Source: Armigeres subalbatus (taxonomy: Eukaryota > Arthropoda > Insecta > Diptera > Culicidae). From it: DNA of 64,000 bases. Numbering within the stretch: the stretch's first letter is position 1; the number at the start of each line of letters is the position of its first letter. Positions 24,476-34,720 of this stretch are shown one piece after another. The translations under genes and the position numbers were made by a program. The notes under the pieces are model-generated. The model saw nothing but the letters and a program-made list of their open reading frames with translations. It made no database searches and was not told the DNA's origin. The stretch spans positions 44,079,065 through 44,143,064 of the forward strand of contig NC_085141.1 of assembly GCF_024139115.2 (NCBI RefSeq). The letters are read 5' to 3'.

Positions 24476-25547
24476 AATGTATTGTAGAAACAACAATATT
24501 TCGGGTTGAATTCAACAATAAATATTGTTAGCTCAGGGCTAATAATATTTATCGATTGAAATAATCCATAATATTATTGTTTCTACAATCACAACAATCA
24601 AAGGTTCAACTCACGTTATTGTTGAAACAACAATATTTTTGATGAAATCGAGTCGAGTCAAGTACGAGACACTGAAGACGGCCTTACTTTTGAGGTCGAA
24701 ATACGTATCTGTCAAGATACAATAAAGTGGTGGAATTCAATGGGATTGTATAAACTCGTCTTATGACAGGTGAAAACATTCCACTAAAAAGCTCAAAATA
24801 ATTTTCATCAATATAGTTTATATTTTTTCTTTTTTTAGGTTAAAGAAAATAAGAAAGTAATGAATGTTTAGATTTTTTTATATTTTAGATTCAATTAGAC
24901 ATATATTAATATATTTTTTAAAATAACAAATCTTCTGATGCCCTATTTCAATTGTTAGGATGTATCCAGGACGTGACAATGAGTGAATATTCTGAAAAAA
25001 GAGATATGACTATGAAGTTTTGCTTTTGCTTCGAAGTTAAAATTTCAACTCTATTTACCAGACATTTTCGCCATTTGTTCATTCGTTAAGCTAATTTCCG
25101 ACAACTTATAGCTTCAACATTTATTCCGGACACTGGAACGTTGAAACCCTTTTATTCTGGAAGAGTTTAAGAAAAATCACTTTATGGATTTAAATTATTT
25201 TAAATATTTGAACTTACATGAGTTGCCAGTACATCCAGAAAACTTTTAGGACCTAATAACATCTTCCAAAATCAAAATTACCCTTTCACGGAGATTTTTA
25301 TTTTTATTTTGGAGATAACTGAAATGGCAATAAAACATGCAAGAAAAATACGCATTAAAAAATACACGATTATCTTTATTCAATTAAAATTAAAAACAAC
25401 AATAAAAATTCAATTGAAATTCAATTATTATTGTTGTTTGAATAATAATATATTGTAGAAATCACACCTTTTTAATTCAATAATAGATCGATTATTGAAA
25501 TCAATAATATAGATTTTTAGTTTAATCGTAAGAAATTCTGTTGCGTG
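24476..25547. mobile_element. TA-flanked element with CACGCA-type ends
   Basis: The left end CACGCACAGAAAT and the right end (complement CACGCAACAGAATT) form an imperfect terminal inverted repeat, each flanked by TA (24474-24475 and 25548-25549). Near both ends there are many small palindromes built from CAACAATATT / AATATTGTTG. No transposase ORF is present, so it would be non-autonomous. The TA duplication suggests the Tc1/mariner group, by inference only. A copy of an interspersed 160-bp repeat (24647-24808) sits inside. Confidence 0.55.
24647..24808 (+). repeat. Interspersed ~160-bp repeat, copy 1 of 5
   Basis: Runs from AGTCGAGTCAAGTACGAG to GCTCAAAATAATTTTC and contains the hairpin GTATCT-GTCA-AGATAC. 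Related copies occur at 40051, 40960, 46898 and 63621 in both orientations. No A-tail or clear pol III boxes are visible, so whether it is a SINE or a MITE is open. Confidence 0.8.
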
Positions 25548-25644
25548 TATCAGAAATGTTATTTTTAAGACAAAAGCTGCAAAATCAAAGATTTATATAC
25601 ACGTATACGTCTATAGTTTACCTGCAAAAAAATATACAGTAATA

Positions 25645-25732
25645 CCTCGATATAACGTAACATCGATATAACGTAACCTCGATATAACGTAACTCGATAT
25701 AACGTAATTTTTACCTCGATATAACGTAACTT
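25645..25732. repeat. Short tandem repeat with unit CTCGATATAACGTAAC
   Basis: Five imperfect copies of CTCGATATAACGTAA, spaced mostly 16-20 bp apart, introduced by ACAGTAATAC. The first copy resembles the terminal repeat CAGTNATACCTCGATATAACG that I associate with pogo-like transposons, so this may be a solo, amplified transposon end. Confidence 0.75.
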
Positions 25733-25799
25733 TTTTTTCGCTCCCGTTTTTAACAGTTTTCATTATAAACGTGATTCATTGAGTATAAAAATATTTTTT

Positions 25800-26850
25800 C
25801 TATTCTAGGCCATTATATGACCGACCATCCTCAACAGACATAGGGTGGAAAGAAGAATCCCACGCTTGCCAAGTCGTTCTGTACATGGTCAGCCTACCTA
25901 GCTTACTGGGCTCCACGCCTTCTTGTACTTGCCGGATCTGGGGTAACACTATCTTTGCAGGGTTGCTATCCGGCATTCTTGCAACATGTCCTGCCCATCG
26001 TACCCTTCCGGCTTTAGCTACCTTCTGGATACTGGGTTCGTCGTAAAGCTGAGCATACTCGTGGTTCATCATTCGCCGCCTCACACCGTCTTCTTGCACA
26101 CCACCAAAGATGGTCGTAAGCAGCCGTCTCTTGAATACTCCGAGTGCTTGCAAGTCCTCCTCGAGCGTGGTCCAAGTTTCATGTACGTAGAGGATATTTG
26201 TACATCCGTTCCGATCATTTGAGAGTCCGTTTTGTACATGATACATTTGGTGCGGTGTGAATCTTTTTTTACCACAGTTTCTTTTGGAGTTCAAAGTTCA
26301 AAGTCAAAGCCCGACTTCCACAGATGATGCGTCTTTGTATTTCACGACCAACATTATTTTCAGTCGTTAGCAAGGATCCAAGGTAGACGAATTCATCGAC
26401 CACCTCGAAGGTATCCACCAGACCAACTTTTGTTACTTCACGTTTCAGGCGGCTGCCACCTTTGCCATTTTTCCTTTTTGACTGCATCTGTTGAAAATCG
26501 TACCCCAGCTGTTACACCCGACTCTCCGCATGTCACCTTCTAGTGTAATGTGCGGTCCCGGTGCGATCCGAATGAACTGGAGTTTTCGCCCGAAATCTTC
26601 TCACAGTTTTGCACACAGTCCACCATTGTTTTGATTAGTTTGATAAGCTTCCCAGGGAAGCTGTTTTTATCCATAACACTCCATAGCTCTACGCGGGCTA
26701 TACTGTCGTATGCCACCTTGAAATCGATAAACAGACGGTGCGTTGGAACCTGGAATTCACGACGTTTTTGTATGATTTGCCGTACAGTGAAGATCGGATC
26801 CGTTGTCGTTAGGCCGTCAACGAAGCCGGTTTGATAACTTCACACCCATC
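25800..26850 (-). pseudogene. RTE-clade LINE remnant (reverse transcriptase and C-terminus)
   Basis: Read on the minus strand, the RT opening lies at about 26830-26690, with short peptides FTVRQI and HRLFIDFKVAYDS, the second being the block with the first catalytic aspartate. The segment at 26487-26269 carries DEFVYLGSLLT, characteristic of the RT thumb region of RTE elements. The C-terminal tail at 26294-25800 shows RRLLTTIFGGVQ, the GRVRWAGHVARMPD block and the terminal basic part. The catalytic FADD-type region expected near 26550 is missing or too decayed to see. The segments lie in different frames, so the copy is dead. It is in the opposite orientation to the RTE fragment at 22930, so the two are probably separate insertions. 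Confidence 0.82.
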
Positions 26851-26934
26851 CGGGACCAACAATTTTTGAAATATTTATTAAATATGTATGATGAGCTTAA
26901 ATGATATTAATTTCATTGTCATTTACATAATAAC

Positions 26935-27020
26935 AGGGCTGGTAGCGATGAATGCCATTCAAAATAGTGACTTAGTGACCAACGATGACTAAAAAAGTGA
27001 CTAAATAGTGACTTTTGTAT
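26935..27020. repeat. Possible transposon end with AGTGACT subterminal repeats
   Basis: CAGGGCTGGTAGCGATG is followed by about four copies of AGTGACT or GATGACT within 60 bp. Several hAT-type elements start CAGGG and carry subterminal repeats, but I could not find the partner end in this window, so it is only a candidate solo end. Confidence 0.35.
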
Positions 27021-28289
27021 GAAGATTGTAACCAGATAACTACAAGTTGCATTTGCATTGTTACGGTTTAATTCGTAGACTGGAAACTAGTGATACTCAT
27101 GTTTTTCCTTTGAAATGCTTATCTAGAATGCAAAAATCTAATAAATTGAAACATCAACGGATGTTGTTGGAGTTTTGAAAAGTTGTTATTATTCGATAGA
27201 TTAACGCGAAACGATTCAGTTTGATTGAAATTGTTTAGATCCGTACACTCAGGTCATGTAAATTCTTAATAAGACTGTTATGCGGAAATTTTCAATATAA
27301 TATATTTCTTAAATTAAATATTAAATAATTATAATTATGGTTACGATTTATGGAAGTACGGAAGTACATAAGAAATGAATACTATTCCTTGGGTTAGCTG
27401 AAAAGTGATAAAAATCAAATGGGACTGTTATGCGAGTGGGGGCAGCACAGTAAAATTGAACGAAGCGAACACCCGCGTTAAAAAAATTAGCGGCGCCGTG
27501 TCATTATCTGATTTTTTTCAAAGAAGCCTGTAATCAAGCAACTTTTTCCCCACGCCCCCTGCACTTGCTTCGCAACTCGATTTTGCAAAACCTGTGTTTT
27601 ACGCACGGTCAAAACGCTATCTAGCCTGAATTACTTATGACAACAATCATAAACGACTTTAAAGTACTTTCCATCATTGACTCCCTATAAACGCTTATTA
27701 CCTTCCTTGACATATAGAAACCTCACTCGACATTGGCGTTATTATCTAAAACTATGTTTACTATCTTAGTAACAGGAAGAAATTTACCCTTTCCTATAGC
27801 AGTTTTTTAATAAAAAAACTGGTTTGAATACTCCTCAGTTCTCTACTCTGCACTCGAGGTCTGCAATTCGCATTTTAACAAATCCCATTCATGAAGAGCA
27901 AGGTGGCGCCATGAGTGGGTAGGACAAGTAGAAGATGTCCTACGCACGAATTTTCCTGGGTGGGACAGTCAAGGCATTGTCCTACCCATGATTTTAGTGC
28001 GAAGACATCATCTAGATCTGATGCAAAGATGACAAGAAGCAACAAGATACCCGACTTCTATGATTTTACGGAGACACGATAAGCGCCGCAAGTGAACAAA
28101 AACCGAACTATTACACTGTTAATTTTAATCTATTATCTTTTAAAGAAATGTCAATAAAATAAAACAATAACAGCTGAGTCATTGCGCCATGCAAACAACT
28201 CATACATGGCTATGGCCAAAAACAGTTTCTTTAAAACTGAACTGGCAAGCTGTTTACCCATCTTATTCTCATTTGATGAAGTGCGTGTA
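27021..28289. other. Intergenic sequence with a nested foldback
   Basis: No gene was recognised. At 27917-28013 two inverted repeats interlock: GGGTAGGACAA (27917-27927) with TTGTCCTACCC (27977-27987), and AGAAGATGTCCTACGCAC (27930-27947) with the near-complement at about 27997-28013. The remainder is A/T-rich and featureless to me. Confidence 0.5.
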
Positions 28290-28374
28290 ATAAATTTAGG
28301 GATGTGAGACCCTGGATCGAGTTTTCTCCGAACCGTTTTACAAATCACAGAAATAAATCTCAAGGGCATGTTTA
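28290..28374 (-). repeat. 85-bp block repeated at both ends of the split LINE, copy A
   Basis: The block ATAAATTTAGGGATGTGAGA to CAAGGGCATGTTTA also occurs at 46801-46880 plus 47011-47026, with about five mismatches. On the minus strand both copies encode the same short peptide (VICKT, then RRKLDP or WRKLDP). Copy A sits directly behind the LINE A-tail; copy B is in the LINE coding region. Confidence 0.8.
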
Positions 28375-29499
28375 TTTTTTTTGTAAAACTTTTTATTCTA
28401 TCGTTAAGTTAATGATTCACATTGAGATAAAATACAAAATTTTCTAACCCTAGATTTTCTGGATGTGTTTCTGTTACATAACTGAAGTATTTTCCTAGTG
28501 CTTCAATTATAAATGTTTGAGAAGTATGCTCTAAGGTTCTAAAATTAAAATCTTCTGGTTCAAGTCTTTGTAAAGCAGCCTCTAGTCCTATAATCTGCCT
28601 CCGTTGATAGCTCCAGATATTCCTGTCCTGACAAGTTCGCATCGGAAAAGTTTGTGTACCATAGTTTCTGGTTCTCCTGGACAAGCCTCGCAGAATAGAT
28701 CATCTACGACGCCTCGTTGAAACAGTAACTCTCGATGCTTGATTTTCTTATGCATTATCATATACCACGCTGATCGTTGAGATGAAGTTAAGCATTTGCT
28801 GTGGAGGTGTTTAAATACCGATTTCCATTCACGATGCTCTGCTGAAACAAAACCTGGATCCGGCTTGAGGGTCAAAAAGTGTTGATAGATTCCAGCAGAT
28901 GTTGGAGTGTTCTTCAATTGATCCGGAAGATTACGTAGTTCTGACCTCAATAGGATTATGTGACTGAACATGGCTGGTATGGGAGTATTGGGGTTCTCCA
29001 TGATGCTGCTTTGAAACGGAAGTTGCTGATTTAGGCTTATTAATCGGTTAAGCAAAAGAGCCTTCGATTTTGGTTCTGGGCAATACAAGTTTAAACCACC
29101 ACGATTTTTTGGCAAAGTTATATTAGAAAATGCTACACGTTGTAGTCTTTGGTCATGCCAAGCAAATTTTCCTTTTTCAGTCCTTATTTTGGTCGCAAAT
29201 CCTTTAGTTAGTGGTATGTTTGAAGCCATGTACCAAAGTTTAGAATTTACGTAGTTGTTGAGAATAATTGTTTTTTGAATCAAATTTAGTTTCCTCAGAT
29301 GATGAAACCACAATCGAGTTCGTAACCCATTCAATACAGCTTCTCAGTTTTGCTTATGTGCTTGCTTGATGTTGTCTCCATAACGAGCTCCAAGAATGTG
29401 GACTATGTTTTCGATGCGCAGCCACTCCGTCTCTGCTGTAGTAAAGGAAGTAAACTCTGCATTCTCTGCTTGAGTACCCTTGCAAGAACTTTATAGTCG
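28375..29499 (-). pseudogene. L1-like LINE, 3' half (RT end, C-terminus, tail)
   Basis: The minus-strand reading runs from the RT block DYKVLARVLK (about 29497-29468) through a junction where the catalytic middle of the RT, including YADD, is absent, to the thumb and C-terminal domain. The region 29334-28588 is open for 248 codons with KLWYMASNIP, the GGLNLY block and a C-terminal CX2CX8HX4C zinc motif (near 28690-28640). After a frame change the last coding part lies at 28684-28409. The complement of an A-tail (T-run at 28374-28381) marks the 3' end. The 5' half of the same element lies at 46042-47026; the two were separated by the 16.5-kb insertion. Confidence 0.85.
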
Positions 29500-29501
29500 T
29501 A

Positions 29502-29620
29502 GGGGGCCATCCAGAAACCACGTGGTCATATATGGGGGGAGGGGGGGTTTGGAAAATGACCACGATAAGCCTCAGGGGGGAAGGGGGGGTGTTGCTCTCG
29601 AACCACGTGGTTTTTTTTAC
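29502..29620. repeat. Left terminal module of the composite insertion
   Basis: The terminal repeat is followed by CACGTGG, the G-run GGGGGGAGGGGGGG, ATGACCACGATA, a second G-run GGGGGGAAGGGGGGG and a second ACCACGTGGT. The same order of parts occurs, in the same orientation, at 45926-46024. Confidence 0.8.
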
Positions 29621-29715
29621 ACGAAAAACTTTTGGTGAATAACAATAGCGGTGTAAAAAATACAAATCATTAAAATTTAATGATTTAATCATTAAACGCA
29701 AAGCGCATCTTAGGG

Positions 29716-29773
29716 CCGATGCTCACGTAGCGTCTTTTCAACTCAGCGTTAAAAAGACGTAGGTGTGCATCGA
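29716..29773. repeat. Short foldback, 58 nt
   Basis: CGATGCTCACGTAGCGTCTTTT pairs imperfectly with AAAAGACGTAGGTGTGCATCG around a short loop. It may be an element end or a remnant of one. No other copy was noticed. Confidence 0.5.
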
Positions 29774-29829
29774 GAAAAACCGGTAACGCAGCGTCGGTCG
29801 CAACGACGATGCATATCTGCGTTATTTGA

Positions 29830-31360
29830 CCATCTTAGCCTTAGATCCTATTTCCATAAAAAAATAAACGAAAAAACAGTCTCAATTTCCACAAAAAAAA
29901 TTTCGCCGCAGATGGTTTTTGGCATCACGCCGCCGACACTTTTGCATCAGCGGACTGCAGCTACAATTTTGAAAAATGTTCATGTTTTTAAAATAATCCA
30001 AGAAAAAATCTTAAGAAAAAAACTTATAAAGAATTTCTTGTGGATATTTAGGGAAAATCCAGTAAAGAAATTTCCTGTAAAAACTTAGAATGATTTTTGT
30101 ACAATTCTCTCTGAAAATTTTTTCTTGGAAATTTTGCTACAAATTGTTAATGAAAAAAAAAACAAAACATCTCCAGTGTAAGTTCCGAAAAAATTTCCTT
30201 AAAACTCCGATAAAAATTCCATGTGAATTCTGTCTGAAAATTCAAAACATCCCGTGGGAAAAACATATAATTTTCGGTGGAAAAAAATGTTCATATTTTC
30301 ATATTTTTTTAACATTCTAATGAATTTCTTCGACAAGTTCTTCCGAATCTTCACCAGAAATTCTTTTTCTTTTCCAAAAGAAGTTTTTCGAACATTTTAA
30401 GGAGTGCACTTCAAAATGTTCAGTCTCCAAATAGCCTTGCGAGCAAAGGCGTAGGATTGCCAATCCGGGTGTTTTCGGGTGGGAAACATTCTCGACACCC
30501 TAGGTATAATGTATCCATCGTATGTACTTGCTACACAAGATATATAATCGTGCAACGGCTGGCATATTTAAGCATTCAATTTATAACTGAGGAAATGCTA
30601 ATAGAATATACTAAGTTGAACAGTAGACCAACTTCCAGTTGAAATGTTGAGCCATAGAAGAAGAAGAAAACTTCTACATTTTTCAAGAAAAATTCTTCGG
30701 AATTTCCAAGAGATATTAAACAGCCAATGCCACATGAAACACTTTGATATTTTCGTTGGTTTTTTGTTTTTGGATAATTTTTTTCAAATTTGGAATTTTG
30801 AAATAAAATTTGAAAAGTAAAAACATCGGAATTTGTTTTAGGAATTTACATCGGAAATATTTTGGCATATTACGAATAATTTCTTTTGGAAATTAAAAAA
30901 AACTTCTGAAAATTTCTAAGAATATCTTCTGGAAAATGAAAAAAAACCATTGGAAATTTAGAAGAATTTCCTTTGAAGATTCATTAAAGTTGCCAAGATT
31001 TAGAAAAAAATCTTTAGAAATTCTGTAAAAAAAGTAAGCCGGAATTTTTTTCTAATTTATACTGGAAACTCTTCGGAATTTGATGTTTATTGGAATTTTC
31101 ATCGTAAATATGCATTTCGGATCCTTCTACGGATTCTTCTAGTTCTTCAAAATTTCTACCGAACATTTGTCGGAAATCTTCCACAGAATTTCGGAAAAAA
31201 ATGTCGTTGAAATTCTAAAGATTTTTCCGTGGAGACTCCGAAGAGTTTCTTGTCAATATTCCGAAGGGTTTCCCTTGCAACTCCAGAATAATTATTCTTG
31301 AAAATTCAGAAGATATTGGAATTTAAAATTAATCCAAGCAATAAATGTAGGCAATAATTT
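29830..31360. repeat. Degenerate TTCC/GGAA-rich repeat block (left)
   Basis: Sequence dominated by degenerate variants of AAATTCC, TTCGGAAATT and GGAATTTC, with many short self-complementary segments. The same texture fills much of the hAT-like element at 41880-45050. Short ORFs here (29765-30088, 30090-30320) give only K/F-rich low-complexity peptides and are not genes. The repeat family is not identified. Confidence 0.55.
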
Positions 31361-31794
31361 AGGCTTAAGAAGCCTAGTTGTTTATGATATTGAACAATTG
31401 GGATAAATGATCGAAATATTTAATAATGCACCTAAATGCTCTAAAGAGAGCTGTGCCACCATTTTCTTCAGCAAAATTGTTCATCTAGATATTGGTTTTA
31501 CAGAAAAAATCTGGGAGCTCAAATTTGACTGACCCTGAAAACTCAGATATCTGAAACCTTGGGAAGATTTCGATTATAAGAGCATGCAAATGAAGTTGAA
31601 ATGTTTGAATCACTCTGAGCACTGAGATAAGATGGGTCATCCTGAACGTTAAGCCAGTGATTAATATTCAGGAATACGAGATGCTCAAGGTACTTCAAAA
31701 CGTTCTCAAGTTCAGCCCACGATATCTACCAGATCAATCAAGACATTTACAATGTCCTCATCATCGGTATATACCCAATCCGATGAAATAAGCA
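31361..31794. other. Flank of the BEL/Pao element
   Basis: Unremarkable sequence between the degenerate repeat block and the LTR. It ends with AAGCA (31790-31794), the target-site duplication of the LTR element. No gene seen. Confidence 0.5.
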
Positions 31795-32204
31795 TGTTGA
31801 CGCAATGATAAACATAAGCATCACACTTGTACCGTTTGAACATCATTTGCATGCAATTTTGCTCTATCCGTGACACGCATCTAGATTATAACAGTTTCCA
31901 AAACGATCATTAGATTTTCGCCTGATTAAACTGGCAACTAGTATATGAACCTATGCTCCAAACCAAGTTTAGCTAATACGTCACCCCGCCAAAGTAAGTT
32001 AGTTCGATTTCAGTAGTGCATGCAAGAAAAACCAGTACAATAAAGCGATCTAGTTAGAAGTCAATTTGTAGTGTGCTTTTATGAGTTGGTGAATAAAGTT
32101 TTCTGTGAGACATCTGTTGGTGAAGAATTCAAATTTTATTGGCTACCGTCATTTCATCGATTACCGACCAAACACAACGTAGGATTCCTTGGTAAGCGCC
32201 TACA
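31795..32204 (+). repeat. 5' LTR of the BEL/Pao element
   Basis: 410 bp, TG...CA. It carries AATAAA at 32039-32044, a likely polyadenylation signal. Compared with the 3' LTR it has an additional 16 bp near 32120-32140 and about five substitutions. Confidence 0.95.
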
Positions 32205-32210
32205 TAAAAT

Positions 32211-32227
32211 TGGTGCCGTGACCAGGA
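32211..32227 (+). other. Primer-binding site
   Basis: TGGTGCCGTGACCAGGA begins six bases after the LTR. TGG complements the CCA end of a tRNA. The exact tRNA cannot be decided here. Confidence 0.7.
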
Positions 32228-32865
32228 TCGTCGACACCGTCTGGGATCCAACATCCATTGAAGCACGTGGGACGATCCACTGGGCGCTGCCATTTTGTTG
32301 CCGCCATAATCAATTGTATATAATACAAGGCACGAATAATCGGCCGCAAGGTAATTGCCTGTCCGATAAGCTTTCTGGGTCTCACAGGTACCCTTAAGAT
32401 TCCTGTTTTTTGTCTTGCATGCATATTTCTCGCTTCATCGCCGGACCGGACGACTTCCGCTGCTGCCAAGCCGTTTGGGGCACACTCGTCCGAGTATAAC
32501 ACGTCACCATATACCGCCATTGCGTTTCGGCGGTTCCAACGCCATTCTCGAAACATCTACGGATCAATCCCAGCATGGTTTAACTAAGCCAGGCTACGAC
32601 CATCATCCACCTGGATCGGTTTGACCTCTTAGGAAAGTTCATGACCGCAACATCTTTACTTCCGCTAAGCTAGACGCTCAGTAACGACATCTACGGAATT
32701 TCTTCGGAACTTTGCACCAGTTCCTGTCCAGACAAGCAGCTTCATTTAAAATTCAAGGCATTTACTTGCCTTGGAATCGGTGAGTACCATTCCAAGCGCT
32801 TATTTCTTTCTCTCCGGGTCTACGGTGGTTCCTTTGTTCCACAGATCGTCTTTCCGTTCCCGAGC
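32228..32865 (+). other. Untranslated leader of the BEL/Pao element
   Basis: 638 bp between primer-binding site and the first gag codon. Short ORFs exist on both strands but none has gag similarity. This region presumably holds packaging signals, which cannot be located by eye. Confidence 0.6.
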
Positions 32866-33846
32866 ATGGAGCCAAGGCAGCATAAAGCTACGCTGCTCTC
32901 TCGGAGGGCAACGATCATCGCAGCATTGGGTCGGGCAGAGGCGTTTGTATCATCGTACGACGAGCAACGGGATAGGGCGCAAGTACCACTTCGGTTGGAG
33001 TATCTCAACAGCATGTGGAGCACTTTGGAGGAAGTACAAGGTCAACTAGAGGACACGGAGGACACCGACGAAGGTAGGCAAGCACACGCTGACATCCGAA
33101 CCAATTTCGAGCCTCGGCTATTCATAATAAAAGCTGATCTGGTATCTAGACTTCCTGTTGTCAATCAGCAAGCTCATGTCCCTCAAAACTCTTCCAACTC
33201 TTCCGCTCTCTCCGGGTTGACTTCCGGGTTGACTTCCAACCAGAGTTCAACGGAGACTATATGCAGTGGCTGGGGTTCCATGACACTTTCTTGGCTTTAA
33301 TACACTCGAACGCAGATGTAGCTGAAATTCAAAAATTCCACTACCTAAGGGCAGCTCTAAAAGGTGGGGCGGCCCAGCTAATCGAATCCATCGCGATCAG
33401 TGCTGCAAATTACAATCTGGCTTGGCAAACGCTCGTCGAAAGGTATGCGAACGATTATCTGTTGAAGAAGCGACACCTGCAGGCATTATTCGACATCGCT
33501 TCGATACGAAAGGAGACTGCGGCGTAGACGATATTCCAGCGCCATACAAAAACTCTTTGCCAACTAGGAGAACCAACTGGGTCTTGGAGCAGTATGCTGG
33601 AGCATGTTCTATGCACCAAGCTTCCTGATGACACCCTCAAAGCATGGGAGGATTATGCATCGACCAACAACCAGCCGAACTACGATTGTCTAATTGAATT
33701 TCTACAGCGCAGAATGAGAGTTCTCGAATCTATTCTCGTAAATCATCATTCCCCACCGTCAACTTCGTCTGGGAACAACCATGCTCCCAAAAAATCATCC
33801 AACTTTCGCCTTTCATCGTATGCATCCACTTCGAGTCAGGGAAGCA
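32866..33846 (+). pseudogene. BEL/Pao gag region, frameshifted
   Basis: Gag forms the capsid that packages element RNA. The ATG at 32866 follows a fair initiation context and opens a helical, charged N-terminal part (about 110 codons). Near 33180-33240, where CCGGGTTGACTT occurs twice in tandem, the coding frame shifts, and the conserved gag block FNGDYMQW follows at about 33237-33260 in the new frame. That frame meets a TAG at 33525-33527 and then continues with recognisable sequence to the zinc knuckles. One frameshift and one stop therefore break gag. In BEL/Pao elements gag and pol are normally one long frame. Confidence 0.85.
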
Positions 33847-34045
33847 AATGTCCGTCCTGCAATCAGGAGCATCTCCTAATGAAATGTGCAAAGTTCAATC
33901 GTCTCTCGGTACACGAACGGCAGCAACTCGTCTCAAGTAAACGTTTGTGTCACAATAGTTTGAAAGGTGATCACATGGTTCGTAATTGTCAATCGAATTT
34001 CAATTGTAAGCACTGCAACAAGCGGCACCACACCATGTTGCATGC
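33847..34045 (+). pseudogene. BEL/Pao nucleocapsid zinc knuckles
   Basis: Three cysteine/histidine clusters occur within 65 codons, as expected between gag and protease. The first is CX2CX3HX4C (33849-33887). The second (from 33948) has lost its second cysteine, which reads serine. The third runs from CKHC to a final histidine near 34043. The clusters are expected to bind RNA. Loss of one cysteine would weaken the second knuckle. Confidence 0.85.
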
Positions 34046-34205
34046 TGGTGAGTACTCTAGGTCAACCAATGATCCCTCAGCAGTTCGTACGTCCCTGCCA
34101 ACACAAACAATTCAGACTAGTGTTAGCTCTAACGTAGAATCCCTGCCGCAAACCGCAGTCGCAGCCACTGAATCTGTATCTCGGGTCGTTGCCAATGCAT
34201 CCACT

Positions 34206-34720
34206 CCACAACCACGTGAAGATGTCTTCCTTCTGACTGTATTAGTAAAGGTTGTTGAAGCGTACGGTCAGGATCATCTAGCTCGTGCCTTGCTCGATAG
34301 TGCTTCTCAGCCAAACCTAATGACTGAACGACTTGCACGTAGTCTACATCTTAAAAGGAATCCCGTGAACGTTATCATCCAGGGTGCTGGAAATTTATCC
34401 AAGAAGGTTCAGGCGTCAATCTTTGCACGTGTGAAATCCAGGAACGACATCTTTGAATGCGGCGTTGATTTTTTGCTGATGGATACGGTAACTGCGAATC
34501 TCCCTGCACAAGACATTCCAGTGAAAGAATGGCAGATTCCTCAGAATTTAGCCCTAGCTGATCCTATGTTCAACAAGAGTCAAAGGATTGACATGGTCCT
34601 AGGTGCGAAATATTTCCATACATTTTTTCCTAGCACCGCTCGTCTCCAGTTGGGCGCTAATCTTCCAATATTGCTGGACAGTGTGTTTGGCTGGGTCGTC
34701 ACGGGCTCAGCAAGTCAGTC
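34206..34720 (+). pseudogene. BEL/Pao aspartic protease
   Basis: Retroviral-type protease that would cut the polyprotein. The active-site segment is ALLDSAS (aspartate codon at 34296), the DSxS form usual in BEL/Pao. The downstream block DSVFGWVVTGS (about 34674-34706) is another family landmark. The segment itself is uninterrupted, but it lies in a polyprotein broken on both sides. Limits are estimates from domain order. Confidence 0.82.

Noticed and set aside
26550..26834. 94-codon plus-strand ORF
   Set aside because: It is the antisense shadow of the RTE reverse transcriptase remnant on the minus strand.
28290..28374. Simple reading of the 85-bp block as a LINE target-site duplication
   Set aside because: The copy at 46801 continues in LINE coding sequence on its inner side, so it is probably part of the element. 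Kept as an open finding instead.
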